Assembly (NCBI GenBank): GCA_001695595.3
Contig: MBPM02000014.1
Coordinates: 496,001 to 560,000, forward strand
Length of the DNA stretch: 64,000 nt
Origin: Plasmopara viticola
Lineage: Eukaryota > Oomycota > Peronosporomycetes > Peronosporales > Peronosporaceae
Direction of reading: 5' to 3'
Below, piece after piece: positions 23,101-31,799 of this stretch. How positions within the stretch are numbered: the first letter of the stretch is position 1; the number at the start of each line of letters is the position of its first letter. Below the pieces are notes generated by a model, which searched no databases, was not told the origin of the DNA, and was given only the letters and a program-made list of their open reading frames with translations. Made by a program: the position numbers and the translations under genes.

Positions 23101-25105
23101 GCTTTTACATGATCTTCTTTCTCGGATCGGACAAGCTCACCCCCAAGCCTTAATTTATCCTATTACGGTAGCTTCGAAGGCGCTAAACCCTACGCGTAAG
23201 CAAGCTGCAGAAGGAATTCTTGCTGCTGTACGACGGCACAGCTCTCAGCTTGTTTATGAAGCTGACATGGTCTCGCGTGAGCTTATTCGTGTCGCCATTT
23301 TATGGAATGAACTCTGGCATGGTGCTCTCGAGGAAGCGTCAAAGCATTTCTTTAACAACCGTGACGTAACTGCAATGATAGCGGAGCTGGCCCCACTTCA
23401 TGAGCAAATGGACCAAATCAACAACGAAGAAGTGCCTACACTTCGTGAAGTGGCCTTTTACCAAGCTTTTGCTCGAGATCTCGCATACGCAAAGGAATGG
23501 ACAAATGTGTACGAACGCACAAAGAGTCTGGACGATCTGAACCAGGCGTGGGACATCTACTACAGCGTCTTTTCCAAAATTCGCAAGCAGCTTGCAAATT
23601 TGTCAACATTGGAACTTGCTAATGTCGGACCAAAGTTATTGTCGGTGCACAATTTGACACTTGCCGTGCCAGGCACGTACAAAGCTGGTGCTCCAATTGT
23701 ACGTATCCAGTCTTTCGACACAAAGGTGACGGTGCTGACATCAAAGCAGCGACCACGAAAAGTGTCAATTAATGGAAGTGATGGGAAAGCTTATCCTTTT
23801 CTGCTCAAGGGTCACGAGGATTTGCGTCAAGATGAGCGTGTGATGCAGCTTTTCGGAGTGATTAACTCGCTACTGGCCAACGACAGCGACACAAGCAAGC
23901 GGAACTTGGCGATTCAGCGTTATTCGGTGCTTCCGTTGTCACACACGAGTGGTTTGATTGGCTGGGTGCCAAATTGTGATACTTTACACCAGCTTATCCG
24001 TGACTACCGTGAGGCGCGTAAAATCCAGCTCAACGTCGAACATCGCCTTATGGTTCAAATGGCACCTGACTTCGATAAGCTGCCACTAATGCAGAAGGTT
24101 GAAGCTTTCAAGTACGCACTTGGCGAAACGACAGGCCAAGACCTGTATCGTGTCTTGTGGCTGAAAAGTCAAGACTCTGAGATCTGGCTGGACCGTCGCC
24201 GAAACTTTACACGTTCGCTTGCCGTTATGTCGATGGCGGGTTACATTCTCGGTCTGGGTGATCGCCACCCGAGCAATCTTATGCTTGATCGTGTGTCTGG
24301 CAAACTTGTGCACATTGATTTTGGAGACTGCTTTGAAGTAGCGATGGAGCGGGATAAATATCCGGAAAAAATTCCATTCAGACTGACGCGCATGCTCACG
24401 CAGGCAATGGAGGTCAGTGGCATTGAAGGCAACTTTCGTTACACATGCGAAGCTTCGATGCGCGTATTACGAGACAACCGCGATTCGCTTATGGCTGTTC
24501 TTGAGGCATTTGTGTATGATCCTCTTATAAATTGGCGTTTGCTCAAGAAGGACGCGTTGCCGTCGCACGCGCAACCCGAAGAAGATGATGGAACTGGGCA
24601 TGCAGGACGTGAAGATGGATCGGACGTTAATGTTGTTCGAACTTCGGTGCGTGCCGTAACCGAAACGGGAAGCGAGCTTGATGTTGAAGGTGAAAATGAC
24701 GCTACGAATGAGTGCGATCCGGAAGAGGACAAGATAACGGGGGGCAGCATCAAGAGCTCCACGTCATCGACCCCAGTGACGCCACGAAGGCGTCGACACT
24801 CTTCATCTGAGGCAGCAATGCTGGGCTACAACATGGACCTGCTAGATCCATCGATGGCGCGTAATTCAATGTCAGAGGTGCCGCGTGACAACTTTGGTTC
24901 GTCAGTCGTGACGGCTGAGCACCCGCAACTGAACGAGAAGGCGTTGAGTGTCATTGAACGTGTAAAGAAGAAGCTAGCCGGTCGGGACTTTGACGATGGT
25001 AGTAGAGTGCTTACTGTGGACGCTCAAGTCGATCGCTTGATCCACCAAGCCACGTCGCACGAGAACCTGTGTCAGCTGTACTACGGTTGGTGTCCGTTCT
25101 GGTAG
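17120..25105 (+). CDS. TOR: TOR (target of rapamycin) serine/threonine protein kinase
   Basis: Intronless gene for about 2,661 aa, starting at the first ATG, whose protein begins MVESLTRYLPGL. The open frame extends upstream only through a TTG. The N-terminal ~1,200 residues are HEAT-type helical repeats, followed by FAT-domain repeats. An FRB domain (about 2055-2155, IRVAILWNELWHGALEEAS) keeps the Ser (about 2074), the Trp of QAWDIYY and the Phe that contact rapamycin-FKBP12 in other species. The kinase domain has GHEDLRQDERVMQL, the catalytic loop GDRHPSN (Asp about 2381) and the metal-binding IDFGD (Asp about 2400). The FATC tail ends YYGWCPFW. TOR integrates nutrients and growth as the core of TORC1/TORC2. 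Between the kinase and FATC lies an acidic, Ser/Thr-rich insert of about 160 residues, longer than the human equivalent and containing RRRRHSSS, a plausible phosphorylation site. Confidence 0.98.
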   Translation: MVESLTRYLPGLRSSSSSVRHRAAQNLRLYIESESRDLSHGLYMKWVTDISARLMLLCNSNENADRMGGIAAMDELVELFIAERNDQTIIEFAHSLTKVFEKIPSADPPMLRVAAKALGHIVSTGGTSLIEFVEDYHVKPALEWLKNETFHVRRHAAVIILKELAINAPSTSFRYMEKYFDFIWSAFWDSKLVVRVSASESLQSCFMLIQQRESNRKTSWYNRALDEAESAFKRSSSDATHGALLILNELLRNTGDFMHSHYSRACRLVFTHQEHKSATVRSAVISLFPRLAKFNTSVFVEKCYRPCMNHLLEVLFSATTTTRPDALLSIGKLSLAIGPLLARDEQALMAIMNGIKGGLQVRKKDFDTHREALACLRMLAETVGPALIRVDLESMVGPLFQNDLDSSLVETLTTIVKKIPPMKPVIQQKLFDRLSSILRSRHNDSTGSATTPTSRRLKTTSISVTGGMLSNLFYSATGAKTSGSSENNASSTEASSAIAMQALALETLANFDFQGNRLIPIMSFVHETVVKFLDHEVATIRKSAALTCCKLLLPLGEDRGGSTTMTSADFARPVTSVLERLLTVGIADTEASIRLRVLASLDSRFDPLLALNDNLRCLFIALNDEVFSIRQTAMCTLGRLTHHNPSNALPSLRQTLVQLLAELEFSGDSRGKEEGALLIGCLLRSASQLAQPYVLPILRVLMKNLREDSERRSQSRSTISVSKAILATLGDLAEVGAQELTPYLGQLLPDVIDEMRDSSNPQILQVAIKTLGQLVSSTGYVVLPYHEYPELLDLLCQALQKSGDAFESLRVEAGRTLGVLGALDPYNLHLFHLQKQGKLTDAKKKEFRSSAFAIGAGGVNNLMGMTTHPSEASAPNAYKAYSSGENVTTLGIRIGNGSGRPGALDGSCDEDAEQLERSLLLTPARKIAKSEKQTSRKLTNIILEVPPDDILPSMIADSSQYFPTVAINALIRILLEPRNSVHYQGTFMAIMYICKSQRKRMGQHLDKIVPAFLYALEKVNRSLRKFLFEQLCDLVQIVEEQIQPHLDHVALLSIVNSYWDDHLEEVLNLVKKLANSLGENFRVYLPDLIPQMLRVIRTERDNHARPRTLLVLKTAVSLGRLLDGYLHLTIPALVALIQSDADINAKKQGLGSLGSLVKKLNVSVYASKIIHMLARVISAQPEMVYLAMDCLCCMVYTMGDDYAIFVPVISQVLGRHTSRSNDIFDRYDLLVSKILKYQPLPVASWATDPLKLRVDTSRNRKDSGVSAQDETKNLPCDQKNLMKAWEASQRSTKEDWNEWILAFSVELLRESPSPVLRACKELASVYQPLARELFNASFVSVWPHLSSLTQDNLIRSLEAAFQSPNLPSEILQTLLNLAEFMEHDDQPLPIDIRLLGSLAEKCHSFAKALHYKELEFNTNPSTDGIQALISINSKLNQPEAARGILKYALEKLPGIEVKASWHEKLLRWDDALATHDRVLQDNPNNVEAIFGKMRCLWAIGEWCKLNDHVQETWSKIYGEGQDLKGEQIDGEKLLDVPPALKRELCSSGARVAFSLQNWGNISKFINSDMDATESHLFKAVVSIRRMELDEAMSSIADCRKEMDPTLRSLVSESYARAYIPVVVNLQMLTELEEIVAYLKMFANKNNGELTLLSAPTSNPAPTTIPRRKQSISSLNFVSSSSFTSYGHEKQAALKKLQTIWTRRMLGVERNIQVWQSLMLVRSLVFDPREDVDIWLKYARLCLKSGHLNLAASALWRVGAQPFVRSVERDPYAPIPINLGGNAGASQGFANGLLSLADSAAQDPRVAFSYLRHLWAENQEDVALKQMDYFIEALEQHGDPTNEDLRKLRVQVYIQLGEWQMSHSEPHKQTYDHVLECLETATTLDPTNDRAWHEWALMNFRALEATIKESDQGDPKRYAVRAIQGFFRSISFGRTSYDVTKDVLRLLTLWFTQGNRSDVHNAMVVGFQEASIDTWLDVIPQLIARIDTPNPNTSELLHDLLSRIGQAHPQALIYPITVASKALNPTRKQAAEGILAAVRRHSSQLVYEADMVSRELIRVAILWNELWHGALEEASKHFFNNRDVTAMIAELAPLHEQMDQINNEEVPTLREVAFYQAFARDLAYAKEWTNVYERTKSLDDLNQAWDIYYSVFSKIRKQLANLSTLELANVGPKLLSVHNLTLAVPGTYKAGAPIVRIQSFDTKVTVLTSKQRPRKVSINGSDGKAYPFLLKGHEDLRQDERVMQLFGVINSLLANDSDTSKRNLAIQRYSVLPLSHTSGLIGWVPNCDTLHQLIRDYREARKIQLNVEHRLMVQMAPDFDKLPLMQKVEAFKYALGETTGQDLYRVLWLKSQDSEIWLDRRRNFTRSLAVMSMAGYILGLGDRHPSNLMLDRVSGKLVHIDFGDCFEVAMERDKYPEKIPFRLTRMLTQAMEVSGIEGNFRYTCEASMRVLRDNRDSLMAVLEAFVYDPLINWRLLKKDALPSHAQPEEDDGTGHAGREDGSDVNVVRTSVRAVTETGSELDVEGENDATNECDPEEDKITGGSIKSSTSSTPVTPRRRRHSSSEAAMLGYNMDLLDPSMARNSMSEVPRDNFGSSVVTAEHPQLNEKALSVIERVKKKLAGRDFDDGSRVLTVDAQVDRLIHQATSHENLCQLYYGWCPFW

Positions 25106-25116
25106 CTCCGATTAAA

Positions 25117-25196
25117 ACCGTGTTATCAAACGACATTTTGTTAATAAACGAGTTTGACCGTGTTATTAAACGACATTTTGTTAATAAACGAGTTTG
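25117..25196 (+). repeat. 40-bp perfect tandem duplication in the TOR 3' flank
   Basis: Two adjacent 40-bp units, 25117-25156 and 25157-25196, begin ACCGTGTTAT and end ACGAGTTTG. They differ at one base (C/T at unit position 11). Each contains TTAATAAACG, so an AATAAA polyadenylation-type hexamer occurs twice, 12 to 80 bases after the TOR stop. Confidence 0.95.
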
Positions 25197-25282
25197 AATT
25201 CGGCTCTTAACTTATAGTAATTGGCTATTTCTGGTTTTTGATTGGCGGTGGATTAATAGCCACATCATTTTGCGTGGAAGCA

Positions 25283-27814
25283 ATGGCTGTGGTAGCTAAG
25301 AGTCGAAAGCGCAAGACTGCTCCTGTGGACATTGGCGGAAAAAAGAGCAAACAGAGCAAAATCCAAAGCAAAGGTCGTGGCAACAAGAAGAGCGAAGCCA
25401 AGAAGGCGAAACAGCCTTCGACGCGTCAAGCCGGGCGCGATGAGGACGAGGACGTGGAGATTGACGAGGAAGATGTGGCTTTTTACGAAAACAATGTGGA
25501 GTTTACGTCATTTTTGGCAAACATGGATACCAAGGCATTTAGCAAGTCAATGTTTTTGAAGAGTGACAAGAAACAAGCGGCGAAGCTGGGAAAGAAGCAG
25601 AATGAGGACAAGAAGGAAGACATGCCCCTCGAAAAGCTAGAAGCGCATCCACGTAAGGCTGCTTGGGCCTCGGATAAGCAAGAGATGCTTATCGATAAGC
25701 TTCCAGTTAAGTTCATGGATGGCAGTGTGCGCGCCAATGAGTTGCTTGCGGAGAGAGACGACGAGCTAAAGGTCGAACAGCAACACGAACAAAAAGAAGG
25801 ACAGGAAGAGGAGGACGAAGGGATGGACTCGGATATATCCGAAATGGATTTCGAGGAAATCACGCACGTGGAAGTAGGAAAGCCCACAGAGTCACTCAAA
25901 CCCGAGCTGTCGCTTGTAGATTTAAAGCGCCAGCGTGACGTTCGACTCGCTACCAAAAAGATTGAGATTGCGCAGCTATGTGAGAGTATCCTAGAAAGTC
26001 CAGAGGAGGCCTTTAAGAAGAACAAAGAGCATCCCCAACAGCTAAGCAAGATCCAGCAGCTGCAAGAGTTGTGCCAAGACCCTGATGCCACTGTGCAGCG
26101 GCTCAGCTTGATGTCGCAGCTTTCAGTGTTTCTGGATATTTTACCAGACTACCGCATCCGTCTACAGAATAAAGATCAGAGCGCAGGCGAGAAAGGCGCA
26201 GCCAATTATGGACGTCCAATGAAGAAGAAAGTGCAACAGATGCAGGATTACGAGGCAACCCTGCTGAGTAATTACCAGAAGTTTCTCAAGTACTGCTCCG
26301 AGTTAGTGACAACTGGGCTAAAAGGGAAGCGTTTTGAGCACATGGCGAATATGACTGCGCGTGAACGCCGTGATGTGGTGCTTGCCGAGACTGGCGCGCG
26401 TTGCCTGGCACAGTTGTTGCAACAAAAGTATGCGTTTAACTTTCACCTGAACCTCGTGATTGCTTTGGTTCCGATGGCAGATTCGAGTTTCCCAAGCATT
26501 CGTGAGCAGGCTTGTGCGTCATTTGAGAGCGTCTTTAAAAGCGACAAGTCGTGTATATGCTCGTATGAGATTGTGCAGCAGATTTCCAGCTATGTCAAGC
26601 AGAAACAGCACCGCGTCCAGCCTTTTATCATTCGCACGCTACTGGTGATGCCGCTCGAGGTCACAATGGAGCAGGGTGAAGCAGCTCGCAAGAAAGCAAA
26701 GTCAAACCGTCACAAGCGTCGCCGTCAACAGGCCGAGGGGGATAGCATTGCCGTCGGTCTTAAAGAGGCAGAAGCTGTCGTGGACCGTGCCGAGCGCGAG
26801 AAGATGCAGGCCGAAATTTTACACGAGCTGGTGCTCATCTACTTTCGCATCCTCAAGCAAGCGACGTACTCGCAGGCACTGCCGGCTGTATTAGAAGGTC
26901 TGGCGAAGTTCTCGTTCCTCATAAATCTCGACATTATGATAGATTTGCTAAAGGTCCTCAAGGTTGTGCTGCGTGAAGAAACTTTGCTGCCACTGCCTGC
27001 AGCCTTGCAAGCCGTCTTGACAGGACTGCGCGCTTTGCAGGGTCCTGGTGGACAGGAGCTCATGGTCGACGAGAAAGAGTTTGTCGATATTTTGTATCGC
27101 CTATTGCATCGATTTGCTGAAGGCGAAGTCAGCTCGCACTCGTCTTGCTTCTCGACGTTGCTACAGTGTGTTGAGGCCGTTTTCTTGCGCCGAAAGGAAC
27201 TCGTAGTCGAGCGTGTAGCGTCTTTCGTAAAGCGCTTGTTGCTAGTCGCACAGCATCTACCCCCGCATCAGGCGCTGGCAATACTATCTCTGCTGCGTGC
27301 GCTATTCAGTCGCTACTCCAAGTTGCAGCAGCTTCTTGATTCAGACGTTGATCGCGTGGCTTCTGGTGAATACCGTGCAGACATTGACGACCCGGATTTT
27401 GCCAACCCGTTCTCCAGTGCATGCTGGGAATTGGCGCTCTTGACGCACCATTTCCACCCAAAGTTGACTTCTTACGCTCTTGGCACGGCTGAAATGGCTC
27501 CGACATTGCCCAATGAACACGCTACAGCGCTCTTGGACGCATACGATCCATATGCTGGTGCAACCTTTGCATTTAAGCCGAAAGTTTCGATACCACCAAG
27601 AAATCCGTTGCACAAAAAGATCGACAGTGAAAGGAACAAAAGTGACTCGCGCAAGAAAATACGACAGCGTCGGGTCCGTCAATTTTTCGTGCGTGATCCG
27701 CTTGCGAGCTTGGATGAGCAGTATCGGAAGCAGAGCGCCTCCTTTTTTTATCAAAAGTGTGTGGAGCTTGACGAGCAGCGCGTTGACGATAGGTTGGTGG
27801 TGTTTAAAATGTAA
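25283..27814 (+). CDS. NOC3: Nucleolar complex protein 3 (NOC3), 60S ribosome biogenesis factor
   Basis: 843-aa intronless frame. The ATG at 25283 is chosen because the frame upstream offers only a TTG, and because an initiator-like ATCATTTTGCG lies about 17 bp before it. The N-terminus is strongly basic (SRKRKTAPV, GGKKSKQSK), giving nuclear/nucleolar targeting, followed by acidic patches (DEDEDVEIDEEDVAFYENN). The core matches NOC3/FAD24: LKRQRDVRLATKKIEIAQL, then DYEATLLSNYQKFLKYC, then HEAT-like helices, and a C-terminal CBF/Mak21-type block with THHFHPKLTSYA at about residue 720. NOC3 pairs with NOC2 to mature pre-60S particles and in yeast also affects replication initiation. It lies 177 bp after TOR on the same strand. 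No frameshift or lost block was noticed. Confidence 0.92.
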   Translation: MAVVAKSRKRKTAPVDIGGKKSKQSKIQSKGRGNKKSEAKKAKQPSTRQAGRDEDEDVEIDEEDVAFYENNVEFTSFLANMDTKAFSKSMFLKSDKKQAAKLGKKQNEDKKEDMPLEKLEAHPRKAAWASDKQEMLIDKLPVKFMDGSVRANELLAERDDELKVEQQHEQKEGQEEEDEGMDSDISEMDFEEITHVEVGKPTESLKPELSLVDLKRQRDVRLATKKIEIAQLCESILESPEEAFKKNKEHPQQLSKIQQLQELCQDPDATVQRLSLMSQLSVFLDILPDYRIRLQNKDQSAGEKGAANYGRPMKKKVQQMQDYEATLLSNYQKFLKYCSELVTTGLKGKRFEHMANMTARERRDVVLAETGARCLAQLLQQKYAFNFHLNLVIALVPMADSSFPSIREQACASFESVFKSDKSCICSYEIVQQISSYVKQKQHRVQPFIIRTLLVMPLEVTMEQGEAARKKAKSNRHKRRRQQAEGDSIAVGLKEAEAVVDRAEREKMQAEILHELVLIYFRILKQATYSQALPAVLEGLAKFSFLINLDIMIDLLKVLKVVLREETLLPLPAALQAVLTGLRALQGPGGQELMVDEKEFVDILYRLLHRFAEGEVSSHSSCFSTLLQCVEAVFLRRKELVVERVASFVKRLLLVAQHLPPHQALAILSLLRALFSRYSKLQQLLDSDVDRVASGEYRADIDDPDFANPFSSACWELALLTHHFHPKLTSYALGTAEMAPTLPNEHATALLDAYDPYAGATFAFKPKVSIPPRNPLHKKIDSERNKSDSRKKIRQRRVRQFFVRDPLASLDEQYRKQSASFFYQKCVELDEQRVDDRLVVFKM

Positions 27815-27913
27815 GTGCTTCAGAACAAGACGAAAATGATGTACTACTTGATATTTTCACGAAACCAAAGACTTTTAAATCATACTTATGTGAGATTTCG
27901 ACAGACGGAGCTC

Positions 27914-29107
27914 TTAATAGGGTGAGTTGTACCGTCGACGAGCAGCGTTTGGATTGTAAGCCACATTCGAGCGCATGCTATAGTTGTGGCTGGTCGTTGC
28001 TTCGCTATGCTGGGAGAGTCCGGGATTGTGGTCAACGTACTGATACAAAGGTGCCGGTGACGGCGCCATGGCCTTTTCGCGCTGCGCACCGCGTACGTTT
28101 CTCCAAAGCACGACCGTGATGACGAGCACAATTACAGCTGCAACGAGGCAAATAAAGGTGGCAACCATGATGACATTGGTCCACCTCTCAATGAGTTTGT
28201 AGAATACGCTGCGACATTCCATAAAGGGGGCGCTACTGGACATGTCGTTCGCACTAGTAGCATTAAGCAGGAAGCCGCCACACCAAAGCTGGTTCGTGCT
28301 CGAATGTGGGCACGTCGATTCAATCCAGTCGAGCATTACCGTATACTGGTCGTACTCGGAAATCAAGTCACACACGGCACAGGTCGCATTGATTGCTTCG
28401 AGATTGACTGTATCGCAGACACTGGTGAAATTCGTCGTCGAGTCAGTAAAGTAGCCCGAGAGCGAAACGTTAAACATTGCGAGTACTGAATTGACTGTTG
28501 CATCCTCGCAGTAGTAAGGCACCTGTGCGTAGCAGTAAAGCTTGTTAAAATTCGCTCCAATCGACGCCTCGTTACCTGTGGCAGGGTAGTTTTTCGAAAC
28601 CCATGCGTCGGCCTTGGAATTGGCCATGTACGCACCCACCGCCACCACAACGAAGAGGAGAGCCGTGAGAAACAACAGAATGGCGTAGATTGTCAACAGT
28701 AGCTTTTGCTGCAGTAGCGCCCCAAAGCAGCCGAGCGCTGCGAGCGCGATGATTACTGCGCCCAGAGCGAGCAAAAAGAGTAGTGTGGACGATCCGATCC
28801 AAGCGTAGTCACCCTGAAACACTTCGAGCCACCCCGAATTCTCCACACGGTGGCTAAAATACACCAGTAGGCAGCCAGCCACAATGAACGCCATGTTCAG
28901 CAGCAACAAAAGCACTTTTGCCACATTGCCTAGGCCTCCAATGTAAGCCATGCCACTTGCACCGTCTCGTTCCTCCATGACGGCGGTGTCGTCGCCTGTA
29001 TTCTGGTCTGCCGTGGCGTGGCGTGCTAATAATGTCTGAGGTATAGAATGCAGCGCACTGCTGTTCTGTCGCAACCACCTGGCTTTCTGTACTCGATGGG
29101 TTGGCAA
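27914..29107 (-). CDS. Tetraspanin-like membrane protein
   Basis: 397-aa frame with four hydrophobic segments at about 62-85, 104-130, 136-161 and 311-335. A short loop follows TM1, and a large Cys-rich extracellular loop (162-310) follows TM3, the tetraspanin topology. The loop has eight Cys, including a CAVC pair (243-246) and WCGG (275-278), but not the canonical CCG. TM2 ends GCFGA, close to the family GCCGA. N-glycosylation sites are frequent. The cytoplasmic tail is Tyr/Asn/Arg-rich. Tetraspanins organise membrane microdomains and adhesion. A promoter-like element 14 bp upstream of the first ATG favours 29107 as the start. The ATG at 28978 (MEERDGASG) is the alternative and would remove a 43-residue leader. 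The gene converges with NOC3, about 100 bp away. Confidence 0.82.
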   Translation of the reverse strand: MPTHRVQKARWLRQNSSALHSIPQTLLARHATADQNTGDDTAVMEERDGASGMAYIGGLGNVAKVLLLLLNMAFIVAGCLLVYFSHRVENSGWLEVFQGDYAWIGSSTLLFLLALGAVIIALAALGCFGALLQQKLLLTIYAILLFLTALLFVVVAVGAYMANSKADAWVSKNYPATGNEASIGANFNKLYCYAQVPYYCEDATVNSVLAMFNVSLSGYFTDSTTNFTSVCDTVNLEAINATCAVCDLISEYDQYTVMLDWIESTCPHSSTNQLWCGGFLLNATSANDMSSSAPFMECRSVFYKLIERWTNVIMVATFICLVAAVIVLVITVVLWRNVRGAQREKAMAPSPAPLYQYVDHNPGLSQHSEATTSHNYSMRSNVAYNPNAARRRYNSPY

Positions 29108-29120
29108 CCTGTTTTAATCA

Positions 29121-29140
29121 GAAAATTTGCGGGCGTGAGC
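29121..29140 (-). promoter_or_regulatory. Initiator/flanking-promoter-like element for the tetraspanin
   Basis: On the minus strand the sequence GCTCACGCCCGCAAATTTTC resembles the oomycete 16-19 base core promoter (initiator plus the flanking CAWTTT block). It lies about 14 bp upstream of the first tetraspanin ATG, which implies a leader of roughly 30 bases. Confidence 0.45.
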
Positions 29141-31799
29141 AAATTGCTCAAAGTTGCTGAAAATCGACTAAAAGTTCAAGTAAAACATCATTAGTGCACA
29201 AGAAGATGATGGCAAAAGAAGATGGGGGACGGAGTCGCGCGGCACGTTGCACAAATGAAGCGCAGAGACGGGACTGGTTGTTAATTCAAGCCTTAAGAAG
29301 ACCAGTTCATTTTTTTATCCGTGTAATTCAATGCTTTGGTCTTCCCTACATTTACTTCTTAATGTGCACTAAATTCATCTGGAAAATAGGCATGGATTCT
29401 CTTGCATTCTGGAAGTGCCCTGATTCGCTTAAGTTTTTTTGGGACCTTTTGCGTGGTCGGTTTGTCGTCTGTCAAGTTTTACACCTTCTAAAGAGCGACA
29501 GCTTGCTTTGTCAACGCTGTAAGACTTCTGTGCCAATCTAGCAGGAAAGAAGCTGGGGGAGTGTTCGCTAGAATGCACGCGGCGTTTTTCAATATTATCG
29601 CCGAGTACCATTAGTATTAAAAGAACGACAGGCGTAAGTTTGCTCAGTAAAAGGTTCAATCAGAGCCTTATTTATTTGTGCGGCTTTCTGGCAGCTGATT
29701 TTTTAAGACCCTTCAATCTTCAGCCTCTGTGATGGGTGGATCATTTGCAGGCGTAGACTATGCTGCTGATGCAGCTTTTGTTACTGGCATTTTTATAAGT
29801 CGCGACCTTTTAATCACAGACCGATTTTGATGGCTGAAAAAATTTCATTTCAGGTAGTCTGGTCATCGTGGATTGACTTAATCAACCGGCAGCTATCTTT
29901 GCTGCCTATTTTGGCCACTCTGGTGCTCAAACCAACTTCTCGTAAAAAGTGATTGGTGACACGCATACACAAACAAATCATTTTGAAAGATGATGGAACA
30001 GGCCGCCACTCAAAGCCCTTATGTGGTAATTAAGGACGTGAAGTAACTTAATCTGAGAACCACGACGAATAGGGTGAGTTCGAAGACGACACCCCCATTC
30101 CTCGCTCGAACCCGATGTTTATTTTAAAGTCAAGAGTTGCTGCCCCGTGAAAAGTCTACGCACATCTTCGTTTAAAGGTCCGACAAGAACGACGAAAACC
30201 TTTTCGACGGATGTGTCTCTGCTTTGCAATTTCTATCTAGCCGACTTTTTGCGAAATTAAATAAATCTTTACGCAAGCCAAACGCATCTCATCTTTAAGA
30301 CCTGAAGTATAAGAATGGGTCAAACGTCTCCTTCATATCATAGAAGAGTTCGAGCTTTGAAAATTTAGCTTTCGTATAAAAAACTGAAAAATTTGTAGAT
30401 GCATGAAACAAATTGTTAGATGCAAACTCAAGCATAGCAAACCTATCGACTCATGAATGCGGAAATCCAGCGCTTATACTGTGCATATTTTTTCGAGCCT
30501 ACGATTGTCCTTTTTTGTTCGACCATTTGTCCCTGGATGTTGTGCTGTGATCAAATTTGAATGAGTTTTGCTATATTGCAGCGGCAATTGCAGACCCCTA
30601 TCTGACACTTTCGTGTTTGTATAAAATACAATATCCATAAAGTATTTTGCTGTTCGTGTACCAATTGTATAGACAAGAACAGGTCAATCTTTCTTGATAC
30701 TACTACGTCCGTGCTTTAAATAATCACTAGCAGGCCCAAGGCACAGTATACTTCGTATAGTCTGCCGGTGGTGGTAGATCTAGAAAGGAGCTGAAAAGCG
30801 GATCGCCTATTTGGTAGGTCCACACATGTTTGTACAGGTGGAGCCACCTGTAAGCTCAATCTCAGCCTTTATGATCACTTATTGAAGCGCCATGTGCCCT
30901 TAAAGTCATTTTTTTTCGGAGCTTAAGCGGACATTTGGATTTGACGGGTTTTCTTCAAATTGGCTTTAAGCGTTTACCTCATCAAAGTGTGCTTGAGTGT
31001 AAGTGTGTAATGATCCAAACATGTTTTTAACAAAGGTCGCTGAGGTGTTCAAAACCTCTTGTAACATTACGTGCAACTCTCGTGGTACACCTCTCAGCGC
31101 ACTGATCTCCGAAAGAGGTAACTATGACCTACTCATTCGAACTTATAAGCATTCATATACCAGATATAGTGTACATCCAAACATGTTGTAAGTTTATACA
31201 TCCTTTTATTCATAAGTGTTTTCTCTCTATTCAAGTTGTAAATATCTTTCCTTTTAATCTTCTCCCCTAGGTATTTAAGCACAGAGATTTGTAATAAATG
31301 CAGTGCTTTCGACTCCCTCATGACGTGATTCTTTCATTTTTGTGTAATGATATTTTCAGGCACAAATGGACCTCGTGATAGGCACGAAAGTATGTGTCAC
31401 TAGGCAGATATCATCACTACGAGAGTAATGTAAGCTCATCAAAATTATTAAATGGCGGGTCTCCGTATACTCTAAAAATTCATTTCATATAGGGAAGACC
31501 ACGTTTTCGCGATCATTGGCATCTTCAAGTCCAGAAGCTACGCGAATGCCTTTTAAAAGGCCGTTTTCGTCGCAAACAGAAAGCTCCATTACTGGGATAC
31601 TTTCGGCGCTAAAATCTTACTTGGTGCGCCTTAATCCCAATTAAGAACTCGAACACCTCTGGAAGTGCCTCGATTGGATTACACCTCAGCAATGAGGTAA
31701 AAAAGACGATCTCCCAGCACAATTTACGGCCACAAACGTGGGCATCTACTAAGTATATATCTCTGACGATCGCTGAATGGTTGATCGAGGTAGGGAGTC
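29141..31799. other. Gene-poor stretch
   Basis: A 115-codon plus-strand frame at 29194-29541 starts in poor context and has no recognisable domain, so it is not called as a gene. The rest is AT-rich sequence with only short frames. No RNA genes or intact transposons were seen. Confidence 0.4.

Noticed and set aside
25238..25282. N-terminal extension of NOC3 from a TTG codon
   Set aside because: Same reason. An initiator-like element lies between it and the ATG at 25283.
29194..29541. 115-codon plus-strand frame as a gene
   Set aside because: Poor start context, odd composition and no domain.
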